Source: Haliotis asinina
Taxonomy: Eukaryota > Mollusca > Gastropoda > Lepetellida > Haliotidae
Direction: 5' to 3'
Length of the DNA: 64,000 nt
NCBI RefSeq assembly: GCF_037392515.1
Contig: NW_027133896.1
Span: 434,001-498,000, forward strand
Both the position numbers and the translations under genes were made by a program. The notes beneath the pieces are model-generated. The model saw only the letters and a list, made by a program, of their open reading frames with translations, was not told where the DNA came from and ran no database searches. Positions 10,848 through 20,907 of the stretch are shown here, one piece after another (within the stretch, counting starts at the first letter, position 1; every line of letters begins with the position of its first letter).

Positions 10848-10952
10848 ATTATCATTGCTCAAGTTCCATTACTTTTTGTGCAATTTCAGTTAATAAATCA
10901 TCTCTCATAACATTGGATTTTTACCTATGCGTTTCTGTTTTGGGCCAGTGTA

Positions 10953-11410
10953 CATGTAACTTCAATTCCGATAATGAATTTAATTCTGTACTATCACGTC
11001 AAAATGTTTAAACCAGTGGAAAGAAGGTTTCTCCTGAAAAGATGTGCATTGAAGAGGTAGATCTGGACAACACGAAAATGTTTTGAAATTACCTCTCTTG
11101 AGAAACATTCAGTAAATGTTGTTTGTACATTGTTGTGTTACATTGACTATGTGTTCATGCTCCAAAAGAAATTCACATGGTGGAGTTACCATACAAAACC
11201 TCTAATACGAAGTGAAAAATAGTAATCACGTAAAGTCACGTGATCTTTGCAACTTAGGGTGCTAGAGTTAGTCTTGCTACAAAAGCGCCAAAGCAGGCAG
11301 ATATAGTCAATTATCAACCACCGGCGGTATTGTCAGCTGACGTTTGATTGTTTTGAAAGCAACATTGTAGTACAACATATCGATGATGTTTCCCAACGTA
11401 GATTTGTACA
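10953..11410. other. No gene recognised
   Basis: AT-rich DNA between the Tc1 element and a microsatellite. I see nothing supportable in it. Confidence 0.4.
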
Positions 11411-11418
11411 TTTATCCC

Positions 11419-11455
<37 letters not shown>

Positions 11456-11513
11456 GCGTGGCGTGGCGTGGCGTGGCGTGGCGTGGCGTGGCGTGGCGTG
11501 GCGTGGCGTGGCA
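11419..11513 (+). repeat. Compound microsatellite (TGTATG)n-(GCGTG)n
   Basis: About six TGTATG hexamers pass through tgtatgcgtggcgtgg into about eleven GCGTG pentamers. Long open frames on both strands here are repeat artefacts. The pentamer tract is GC-rich in an AT-rich setting. Confidence 0.95.
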
Positions 11514-11679
11514 TATAATGTAAATGAATCGTGCTTTGTGTGGGGTCGGGGCTCTATCAACATAAACGTGTCAAGTCTTGTGGCATTAGATTTCACTCTC
11601 AGTGCAGCGTTTTCATACCCAACTCTCCACGAAATCTAGTATCTCACTTCACATTACAGCGGGGTAGAACTGGGGTCAA

Positions 11680-11800
11680 AACTCACTCTCACCGACTCAT
11701 TTACTCACTCACTGACTCATAAACGCACTCACACGCACACTCTCACTCTCGCACACTCACTCACTCGCACACTCTCACTCACTCGCTCAGTCACTCACCG
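11680..11800 (+). repeat. Degenerate (ACTC)/(CACA) simple repeat
   Basis: Runs of ctcactcactca and cacactctcactc. They may be the eroded tail of a SINE or LINE copy, but no body is recognisable next to it. Confidence 0.6.
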
Positions 11801-11809
11801 GGTAGCTCA

Positions 11810-13410
11810 AAGAGAAATTTTAAAAGAGTTGTGTTACTACCAATAACTAACTAACTGAATGAATAAATATAAGTAAATAAATGAGTATGAAGGGAAATTT
11901 GAATGGGAGTCAGAATTAGAGTGTGTTTATTCCAGGGTAAGTGCTGGTGTACCACATTAGACGTAGACACATTACTGTATCTGATTCCGGTACGTTGATA
12001 ACATAAAAATGTACGTTTTGTTTTCCTCGACGTTGTGTTTTGAATGCTACAGTTGTTGTTTTCGGTGGAAGAGAGTTGGAACAGAAATTGGTTGGTCCGA
12101 CAAGTGCGAGGTCCGCACGAACGCTTTGAAAAAAAATACCGTCAATACAAGCACTGTTCCATATTTGGTTGCAGCCCTGCCCCGCCCTTCTCTGTACGAC
12201 TTACCTTGTAATGAAGAGCAGGGTTCTTCCACAGAGTACAGGATCTGTGCTTGATTGCATGTGCACCAGTCCACTAATGACCACGCTACGTAGCATGCCA
12301 TCATCGTTCCCACGTCGGCTGATGGTCGGCACCGTCGGCTACGCTGAGCCGACATCGGTCCGATGTAAACTAACTTTTTCAAACTGGTGAATCAAACATA
12401 TAGTCGTCAAAACATAGTCACAATGGTATCACTCAAATATTTACAAGCATTAACGATTCAAATGTTTATGAACAAGTTCATGAAGGTAGAAATGTTACCG
12501 CGGGACGTCGGAATGAAGTCACATGCTTACATCATAGTTTTCGCATCTGCCATGTCTTAGTTGAATTTTATTCAGGACGGTACACTGTAATTCTGCAAGA
12601 AGACATGGGTCTGGATCATAGATCTAACCTCGGTCTGTTACCTTTACAGTCATTATCACCCAGTTAACCGTTGTTGTTATGTTTATTTACGTTTTGATAT
12701 TATTCACTCGATTAATGTGTCTTGGTACTCAGAATTCGCGAGGTTTTGAGAAACTTTGCAGCCGTACACGATCTCTTAGATTCGGTGGTGTTAGGCTTTC
12801 AACGAAGAACCTTTTGTATATTGTTGTGAATCAGATGTATGGTAGTTTGCAACATATTAATGTTATTTTTTATACAAAAGTTAATTTAGCTATCACTGAC
12901 AAGCAGTAAGCTCATAACGACAGTTCAAGTCAGGCGGCTATTTCGTTCCGTTTTCGATCTACTGTACTGTAGAAAGCGCATGCAAACGAGCGCAGCACAG
13001 CTCAGACGCCAGTGGTACTTATCGTCTGTTAATTTGTTTGCTTTTTTCTGAAATATATATATTTTAAACATTACCACTTACTATCAGATTTTAAGCTATG
13101 GAATGTTTGTTCACATCAGTCGGTGGGAAAGGTTGCATCAACCTCTAGCACGAAAATGGAAAATCAAAAGTATGCAAATACCTTGGGTCGACCTGGCTAA
13201 AGGCTGTTAGTTACTGGTAGAGTGTAGGTATGTTATTTAAGATGACTGTTCTGGCAGAAATGACCGAAGCATGCTTAATCACCGATTTTTGTAAACGTTG
13301 ACAAAACTATAAATGTTGATAAAGTGCATGGGTGTCTGGGTCATGGTTGTGAAACATCCCGACGCTATTTTCAGTGAAAGTCTGGATCTATATAATTAAA
13401 GTAAAGTGTT
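11810..13410. other. No gene recognised; GTCGGC-rich patch
   Basis: Mostly featureless AT-rich DNA. At 12305-12360 the motif gtcggc recurs and forms a small stem (gtcggct ... agccgac), possibly an eroded transposon end. A minus-strand frame over 12047-12382 runs into a good splice donor (aag|gtaagt near 12205), but I recognise no protein and do not call an exon. Confidence 0.35.
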
Positions 13411-13411
13411 T

Positions 13412-13809
13412 ACATTGTGTAAACTTTAATACTGAGGGTAGCATGAAATAATCCCGGATCTGTGAATCAGTCAACGTAAGTACATCTGTTAAGTATCATT
13501 GTCTATATGCATGCTGATGGGATTTTGACTTTTTATTGCCAACATTGACTTTCCCTGCACTCAGCTTCTGACCAACAAGGGTGATGGGTTTGTCGATGCC
13601 ATTGAACGTAACATTGTGTAAACTTTAATATTGAGGGTAGCATAAAATAATCACTGATCTGTGAATCAGTCAACGTAAGTACATCTGTGAAGTATCATTG
13701 TCTATATGCATGCTGATGGGATTTTGACTTTTTATTGCCAACATTGACTTTCCCTGCACTCAGCTTCTGACCAACGAGGGTGATGGGTTTGTCGATGCCA
13801 TTGAACGTG
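13412..13809 (+). repeat. 199-bp tandem duplication
   Basis: Two direct copies, about 13412-13610 and 13611-13809, each starting acattgtgtaaactttaata or a one-base variant. They differ at only a few positions, so the duplication is recent. No coding or structural RNA content is evident. Confidence 0.9.
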
Positions 13810-14164
13810 ATTTGTACTATCACCAAAGTATTCATCCAATTATTTCCATTGTTTTCTAATCAGTTCTGGTGTCCATCAAACACTTGCATAGAGATAGATG
13901 CTCCAAGACTTCAGCAACTGATTAGTGTCTCTGGTTTGACTTAATACACTTACTATCTTTTTCTGTATGGATGGATCAAGGCATGGATCAAGGCAAAACC
14001 AAAGAAGAAGATGCTGAAATAATCTCTGAAAGTGTACACGTTTTCAGATAAAACAAATAAAAAGTGTTGATTAGGTGTCTGTCATTCTTTATGTTGTTTG
14101 TTTGTTTGTTATGTTTCCTTGTTGAGAGTAACACTGTCTATTGTCCATACACAGGCGACCCTAT

Positions 14165-14370
14165 AAATAGTTTTTCACTGAAAGGTTAAAACCACATCTT
14201 GATTAAAACTGTTGTATCGCAACGTTTCCAGAACCATAAACATTCACATGAATAAAACGCTTTTAGGGACCTTTTTGATGGTTACTCATTTTTAGAACCA
14301 AACTATCCTGGAACTGTTTCTGGAACCATATGGATTCATGTGAATTTAACGTTTCAAAAACAAGAAATGT
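14165..14370 (+). repeat. Two units of the ctggaacc-type repeat
   Basis: Two diverged units with tttctggaaccata, ttcatgtgaat and aacgttt words. They are related to the four-unit tandem array at 37141-37575. Confidence 0.55.
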
Positions 14371-14802
14371 TTAAGGGATGTTTGTTTATTTCACATGGTT
14401 TTATTATTCTGATATACATATGAACTATTCATTGATACATTGTGGTACATGCTATCAAATATAACAAAATAGGAATTCACCATGGAGAAGTGAAACGAAA
14501 AACTAAACTAAAGGGCAAAAGAAACAATACCAAGTCGATATCACTGGTAATACAAAACAAGCCACCATATGTAAAGGAAAGTAAAGTGCATGGGCATGTG
14601 TACGCACACACATGCATGCTACCCATACACCTGTTATCAAAATTCTTTTTGGTTTACACAATGGGGGCTTGTCGTTTTGTAAGTTGAGGCGATGTAGAGC
14701 CAATGCAGGGCTGATACAGGTCTACTGATGTTTGCCCATGTTTATGTTTTAATTACTAGGGTTTAGGCTTTCACTGTTTATTATTGACTGCCGCATTTAT
14801 CG

Positions 14803-14863
14803 ATATTCGAGCCGTATGGCTATAGTCTGTAAATAATCAGACCAGACAATGCAGTGATCAAGA
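14803..14863 (-). repeat. SINE-like repeat fragment
   Basis: Short piece with cgtatggct, tctgtaaataatc and agacaatgcagtgatcaa of the common SINE-like family. It directly abuts the 5' truncation point of the LINE copy that follows. Confidence 0.6.
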
Positions 14864-15677
14864 GCAATTAAAACATAAATATAGCAATTACAAACCCTTA
14901 TTTACAGATGGATCCAATGACAGTGGCGCAGTGGCTTGTGCCACTGTCATTGGATCCAGAACAATATCTTCTAGATCACCAGATAATAGTTATATTTTTA
15001 CAGCAGAAGCGAACGCCATATTAACAGCTCTCAAATATATTCAAAGACACCCTAAACGTAAACAATATATAATCTATTCCGATTCTCTTTCTTGCCTTTA
15101 GGCTATTAAAAATACTGCTTGCAAACATCCACCTTTAATAGAAATAATTGAATTGTATAATGATCTTGCTACTGGCCAATACGGCATCGTCTTCTGTTGG
15201 TTACCCAGCCATGTAGGCATTTCTGGTAACACATTGGCTGATCTTGCTGCTAAAGCAGCACTCAACAAATCTGTGACACCACTTCTTATTCCTTACAGTG
15301 ATGACAAAGCCACCATTAGATCTTATATCCGTGATCTGATGCAAAAGAAGTGGGACACCCAAGTGGGTATCAATAAATTACATGAGATAAAACCTTACAT
15401 TGGTTATACCCACTTGGGTTGTCAGTCCAGATTTGAAGAGATTATTTTACGACGATGTCGCATTGGCCACACTAGATGTACTCATGCGTACCTGTCAAAA
15501 GGCAAGGATCCTCCATTTTGTATCCCTTGTGATGAGAGAGTCACGGTCAAGCATATTCTGCTTGACTGTGTTCTATTCTCCATCACAAGAGATAAGTATT
15601 TTACAGTTAAAACCATTAAGGATCTTTTTAGCAGCGTTAATTCTCATTTAATCATAGGTTTTCTTAAAAGAAATTGA
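14864..15677 (+). pseudogene. LINE ORF2 C-terminal part (RNase H, CCHC)
   Basis: RNase H with FTDGS, TAEAN, YSDSLS and WLPSHVGISGN, then a C-terminal domain with CIPCDERVTVKHILLDC, the CCHC motif usual at the end of I/Jockey-type ORF2. There is a TAG at 15099-15101 where the other copy has CAG (SLSCLQAIK). From 15102 the frame is open to the natural stop at 15675-15677. Compared with the first copy, the start of RNase H carries three clustered changes that create a perfect hairpin at 14910-14957. Confidence 0.88.
14910..14957 (+). other. Perfect 18-bp hairpin inside LINE copy
   Basis: Arms ggatccaatgacagtggc (14910-14927) and gccactgtcattggatcc (14940-14957) with a 12-base loop. The equivalent place in the other LINE copy (372-419) is the same inverted repeat with three mismatches, all in the arm coding for DGSKDGG. 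Confidence 0.9.
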
Positions 15678-16246
15678 TTTTTGGTTGAATTTTGAATAAT
15701 ATGTTTCTGTAAATAGATGTATTTTAATGACTAGTAGTTGTAACTTGAATTGTTGGTGGCTGTACCCTCAAAGGGTGTTGAAGTATTGTAAAATTATTGT
15801 CCTCCTGAGAGGGTACGTAAGTCCACAAACATTCAAAGTAAATTCTAGATTTCCAGGTTTTTAATCGAAGTATAAGTGCTTGTTTTTTTTATTGTATGGC
15901 TAGATTTCCGAAATTGCCGACGGCTGAGGGGATGATGTAAATCCAGCTAGGGTCCATGCAGGTAGCAAAGGTACTGTAAGTCCCCATGGTCCCTAGTATG
16001 GTGATCTACCTTCAGTTGTTGGCAATCTATAGCCCAGTTTTATATTGTATTGTCCTCTATAGATAAATTGTTTTAGGCATAGCTACTAGTTTTACATTCT
16101 TTTCTGTGGTGTTCTAGTTGTTTTACTGTCCTTCGTCGACAGAATTTTATAATACTCATATATTCCATTTTAATGTTACGTTCCCGTCACGATATGGCTG
16201 AAATATTGCCGATGTGACGTTAAATTTTAACTCACTCACTCACATA

Positions 16247-16899
16247 ATACACCCAACCTGCTACTTATTTTGACCGCTTTATGTAATGTTTCTTTTTCTT
16301 GGTGTTTTTCCAAACCCTCCAGCCATGTGCTTCTGCACACAGGAAGGGGGGGAAGACAGGAAGTGCCTCATTGACTTAGTGGGGAGGTCTCAATATTTTC
16401 ATCAAATAGATGATGGTAACGGCTTTGACATACATCACAGGGAATGGGGTTTTAAAACAAAAGTAACCAAAAACATCAAAATTTTGTACAGGACACTGAT
16501 TTAGACTCTTCAGCAGTTTGACTCACTGAACCCGGAATAATACACCGTTTGGTTAATGGGAGTATCTCTGCTGGTTAGTGGTATCACAAAAGTCATGTGT
16601 CCAGCCCCCCTCTCAAAACCACCGAACATCCACTGTCCTTTGACCACCTGACACAGTATTTTCACTTACCAAACCTTTCCCAACAATGATACCTGGCCCT
16701 CCTATCCTATCCATAGGAATGACTCCACACAATAATTGTACCTGTCATAAGTTGTTTTAAAACCAAGTTGAGAAACCATACTCAGTCTGACGGACGATTC
16801 CGACTGATAAAACATTTTCAGTTTCAAGCACTCCATTGCCATTAGCAAACCAACTTCCACCTCGCAAGTATCACCCTAAATTTTGAACTTTTTCTTATC
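16247..16899. other. No gene recognised
   Basis: Ordinary AT-rich DNA. The frame at 16286-16504 (+) has no recognisable content. Confidence 0.4.
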
Positions 16900-17035
16900 A
16901 AGGTCTGTGTAGCTCAATAGGCAGAGAGCAGGAGTCTGAGTTACAGGGTCACGAGTTCGAAATCCTGCTGCAGGGGCACTTGTGAAAATAATATGTGATG
17001 TCAAATCATGTTGAAGGTTATTTCCGTCCAAAGCA
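16900..17035 (+). repeat. tRNA-like SINE head
   Basis: A-box-like tagctcaataggcagagagc and B-box-like ggtcacgagttcgaaatcc (about 16947-16965) are spaced as in a tRNA. No acceptor stem can be formed that would make it a real tRNA gene, so I call it a SINE of a type different from the ACTC-tailed ones. Confidence 0.55.
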
Positions 17036-17396
17036 TAAAAATTAAATTATATTCAAATCTGTACATCAATACATATGCAAATCTGAACGATTCCAGTAGT
17101 CTTTTCTCTATACACCCTTTGTGCTCCAACATTTCCCTATGTTATTCTTCATGCTTGCTCTGTTCGTAATAATTTCTTGTAATAAGTGATTGTAAATATC
17201 TTTGGAGAGGGGTTTTATTAGTAGAAAGTATTTATCCCCATTGCTTTGCACATTGTGAATAAAATATGTTTAAAGATATATTCCTGATCATTTGACTAGT
17301 GGGTACTAGTATTTGTGACTATCACTGTACTTTGGGTTTAGCCCTTACTCTGTTTCAATTTTGTATGTCTACATTCATTAAGCCATGCCACATTTA

Positions 17397-17560
17397 GTGA
17401 GTATGGTTTTACGCCGCTTTTAGCAATATTCCAGCAAAAGATAGAAGAGGAGGACATCAGAAATGGATTTCACCTTTTGTACTCATGTCCAGAATCTAAC
17501 CTGGATCCTCGTCGTGACGGGCGACCGTTTTAACAGGTAAGCTACTCCATCGGCCCCAAT
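17397..17560 (-). repeat. tRNA-derived SINE, minus strand
   Basis: On the minus strand: a tRNA-like head (ggagtagcttacctgttaa, then ccaggttagattctgg as B box), a body, then ggaatattgctaaaagcggc and gtaaaaccatactcac. It has the same 3' end as the SINE at 8.8 kb. Confidence 0.7.
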
Positions 17561-19500
17561 GTCAGTTTGAGGCTCGGCAGATGGACAGACAGACAGACAG
17601 ACATGGGGATTGTGGCATGTCTTGACCGGTGCCGAGATGCATTGGGTGATAAGTATTGCTGAAGAGGCGTTCTGTTGGTCAAAATTGTCTCCCTCCAAAT
17701 GGGATTTTACAGTGGCCGAGTAACTTACTGTACAATTTTCATGATTAAGCAGATTCATTCTATCACTAGTAGTTAGTTGTTTCATCAATGATAATACATC
17801 CCGCAGCTTCAATATTTTGACGTCAAAACCTGGAATCTTTTAGAAGAGCCATAGTCTTCAATTAACTTGATTATCACATGTTTTGGAAAACTGGTTCATA
17901 GGAAGTTATGATAGCTAAGAATTAATGATACGAGATATAAATTGGCAAGAGGTCGCTAGCAACGGCCACCATTGTGGTAAGTAGAGTTGTGTCACAGTAT
18001 GGTGGCTGTGTGGAACTTGGCCTACGGGGTTTGAACCTGGTACAGTCACACCATTCATCTAGTGGTGTAAAGTTTCCCTGATTCTACCCTACAGTCGAGA
18101 TTATTGAAATGTACTAAGGTATCAGCTGACAATATAGTATTGAGATAGATGGTCACTTACTAACCCGTTTTAGAACAAACATTCATATTGTGCTGCAATC
18201 CGTGTTATGAATAACCCTTTTAATTTCTTTGTAACATAAAACCTCTCCCAGTGCCTGAGGGATTAAAAATTTATCTTTTAGATCACCAGTCACTGCCCTG
18301 TATCAAGCAAACAAGACGAAATACTCAGTGGGAATGAAACTTCGATATATTCCGGCTGTCAAATCTATTTATAGGCCTCGCCCACAGATACACATGCCAG
18401 CCGGCTGGACGTCAGGTAGACACGTGCAAGTCGATTTCAGGGACATCAACTGTCAGAAAATCAGAGCGAGTAGCAAATGTTTGCCAAGTCTGTGAAAACA
18501 TAACTGACGGCCAGACCATCGGATTTTCTTTTCTTTCAATATCAAATATTTTAGTCCTGTTGCAGAAACTGATGAGGCACCCGTTCGAGTGCCTAGCCTC
18601 ATATACCGAGAAATCCACAAACAAATAAACTATTTTGAAACAATACCAGACAGACTACGGAAATGAGTACATTCATTAAGGTTTTGTGCTGTTTCCTAGA
18701 AACTTACTGATACGTGTTAGGAAGGAATCCGATTAGAAACCCGATTTTTGTATTGGTTAACGTTGTTGAACTCTGCACTCGTCAATATTCCAACGAAATC
18801 ACCGCCGTCTGTAAATAATCTAGAGTGGGCCAGACAATCCAATGATTAATTGTCCACAATAATGTAGTGAACCATCTATTTTCTTTATAACCTAGCTCTA
18901 AAATAAGTGAGGTGGCTTTGTGGTTGGACCATTCATTTGTCATGCCAAAGATTTAAGGCGGTCAACTTCTTTATTGTGAATAGCATGATGTTTTGGAGTG
19001 TATGGATGTTCCTATATAACCTGGGTTCACAATCCGGAATGTCCTTGTTATTCACAATATAAAAGTTGACATCCATAAATCTTGCTTTTCTTATAATTCC
19101 ACTTCAAATTGGCCTGGGAAGATTTGATTCTGGACTTAAGGAAAAAATCCTCAGACTCTTGAAAAGGTAAAACAGTTGCTTGAACAATTATTTGCCCTTG
19201 TTTAATTTAAAATTATTTAGAAACATTGGTTTCAATAAAAAATATCTGGATTTGCAAATGAAGATGATAAATATCTAGTCCCCATACAAAGTCCCGTGCT
19301 CCAAACGGGAATAGTAGGCCCCAATCAACTGCTTGGTCTTGGATGAAAAATTTGCAAATTTTCATTGCACTAATTTTGTTACAGATGAATATTTCAGACT
19401 AATTACGTTAAAGGAAATAGTTGAAATACACATGGTATTTGATGGGCGTTTAGATATTGACTCTGCACCTTGCGGTGAGGAGCAAAGCTCATATTACACT
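17561..19500. other. No gene recognised; one SINE-like fragment
   Basis: AT-rich DNA. 18768-18858 holds a minus-strand SINE-like fragment (gtctgtaaataatctaga, agacaatccaatga). A frame at 18412-18624 (-) has no recognisable content. A stretch around 19089-19168 ends in an exon-like donor (aaaag|gtaaaac) but cannot be joined in phase to the exon that follows. Confidence 0.35.
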
Positions 19501-19505
19501 TTCAG

Positions 19506-19822
19506 GTGACACAGACTGTTTATTTTGAAACTGAACTAGGTAAGAATACAAGGGAGGGTTATGATTGATTTCACTTACAGAAGAATTTAAGGAAATTACA
19601 GATCTGGAATTATTGTCAAGGATACGAGAAAAGACTTTGGAAAATTTGTTTGAGTTGTTAATATTTAAGGAAAATAAAAATTTAAAGAAATATGAACAAG
19701 CAACATACTGGAATGTATGGAATTGTTTTCAAGAATGCATGACTGTCACTGAAATTGAAATTGATAACAGTCCAAGATGCTTGTACAAGTACTACTTGAG
19801 ACAAAGAATGTCTGATAATTAG
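19506..19822 (+). CDS. Candidate 3'-terminal exon(s) of a host gene
   Basis: An 80-codon frame starts right after a good 3' splice site (gatttcacttacag|aagaa, junction at 19580/19581) and runs to TAG 19820-19822. AATAAA follows at 19865-19870. The protein end is charged and not low in complexity: EEFKEITDLELLSRIREK, then KKYEQATYWNVWNCFQECM and a C-terminus YYLRQRMSDN. Upstream, 19506-19539 lies between ttcag and a consensus donor (ctag|gtaagaat) and would add VTQTVYFETEL in phase, across an intron of only 41 bp. That intron is very short for a mollusc, so the upstream piece is doubtful. I do not recognise the protein. Alternatively the whole thing is a chance open frame. Confidence 0.35.
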
Positions 19823-19864
19823 AATTCCCTGAAACATTCTATTGTGATGTAATTGCATTTTGGC

Positions 19865-19870
19865 AATAAA
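19865..19870 (+). terminator. Poly(A) signal after candidate exon
   Basis: AATAAA 43 bases after the stop of the candidate terminal exon. The spacing fits a short 3' UTR. Confidence 0.4.
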
Positions 19871-19879
19871 TATTTCTAA

Positions 19880-20574
19880 CTTAACAGAGCCGAATACTCT
19901 GCTTCATTTTGGATTTTTAGAAAAAAGACCCTACAAGTTTGAGTTGGGGTTGAATACCAGTGTTAGAATTTAATCAGCATGATTAATTGCTGAAACAGGT
20001 TCCTAAGGACATTTTTAGACAAAATGGTGATAAAATTTCTCGTTCGAATCTTGTAATGGTTTGAGATTGATCCAAAACAACAATCTTTGTTGCGTAGTGA
20101 CTTTTAATATCTTTGTACCAAACTAATGACATCCATTTGCAGCATGTTGCAATCATGCTTGAAATTCAGTGTATACTCTTTTGAAAATAATACATTTTGT
20201 TTCGGGTGTCTTTTCAGTGAAAAAATAAAATAACGTTTTCTTTCAAAAAGTGCTGCCATTAACCTTTTCCATCATGACTTCCCTGGCTTTTTGCTTTTAC
20301 TGTGCACAATACATATATAAGGAGGAACGCGAGTTTGGTTGCTTTAAACCTCGGCCTAGATTTTCGTAGCTCTCTCAGCGCTAAGATGGTCGTAAGTGCC
20401 ATACATTAAGTGCCATACAGAGAGACTAAAGTCAAGGCTCAGGAGACAAATTAGATGATTGCTGGTAATGGTGCCCAGTGACGTTTCCGCGTGGATTGGA
20501 AATGTGCCTGTCTACTGTGTGCCTCCCTCAGACAGGCGAGGGGGTACCCACATGGATCCCTTCCCCTCCCTCAC
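19880..20574. other. No gene recognised; SINE-like fragment at the end
   Basis: AT-rich DNA with a patch around 20340-20420 (gctctctcagcgctaagatgg) that resembles a dispersed repeat I cannot name. A minus-strand SINE-like fragment covers about 20563-20645 (atggcggcgatcagtaaata). Confidence 0.35.
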
Positions 20575-20907
20575 AGCTATATTCCATGGCGGCGATCAGT
20601 AAATAAAAGAGTGGACTAGACGATCAGGTGATCAGCAGCTATAGGGATACGATAACAACACTATTATCATTATTGATAATGGACTTGTATATTTATTCAT
20701 CTAGGTGTGGATATTGCAGTACGTGAACTTACAGGTGAGCGTAACTAATAAGTATGACGGTGAAAGAGACTGATGCATGTGCAAATGTTCTTTCTATGTC
20801 ATGAATAAATTGGTTGTGTTATTGTCTGTAAAGGTAATAATTGCAAAGCTGATTATGCTGTCTTGTCTCACCCTAAAATCATGTGACCTATCCTTTCATT
20901 GTGTGCT

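Larger units (their letters stand above)
9447..10950 (+). mobile_element. Tc1-type DNA transposon
   Basis: A 1504-bp cut-and-paste element. The terminal inverted repeats begin CACTGACCCAAAA on the left and, reverse-complemented, CACTGGCCCAAAA on the right; 24 of the first 26 bp match. It is flanked by TA on both sides (9445-9446, 10951-10952), the Tc1/mariner target duplication. It carries one transposase gene with a TATA box upstream and an AATAAA (10892-10897) before the right end. Matching termini and a single lesion in the gene point to a fairly recent insertion. Confidence 0.93.
14864..16246 (+). mobile_element. I/Nimb-type LINE, 5'-truncated copy with 3' tail
   Basis: Second copy of the LINE at 1-4640, in the opposite orientation and keeping only the RNase H end of ORF2 and the 3' UTR. 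The UTR includes tgcaggtagcaaaggta and ends cgtcacgatatggctgaaat, attgccgatgtgacg, then (ACTC)n. 5' truncation is normal for target-primed reverse transcription. I could not see a convincing target duplication. Confidence 0.88.

Noticed and set aside
11314-11639. HATPR-type and CMCMCM-type frames
   Set aside because: Direct translation of the TGTATG and GCGTG microsatellites.
12047-12382. Minus-strand exon ending at a good donor near 12205
   Set aside because: The GTCGGC-rich part looks repeat-derived and no partner exon is visible.
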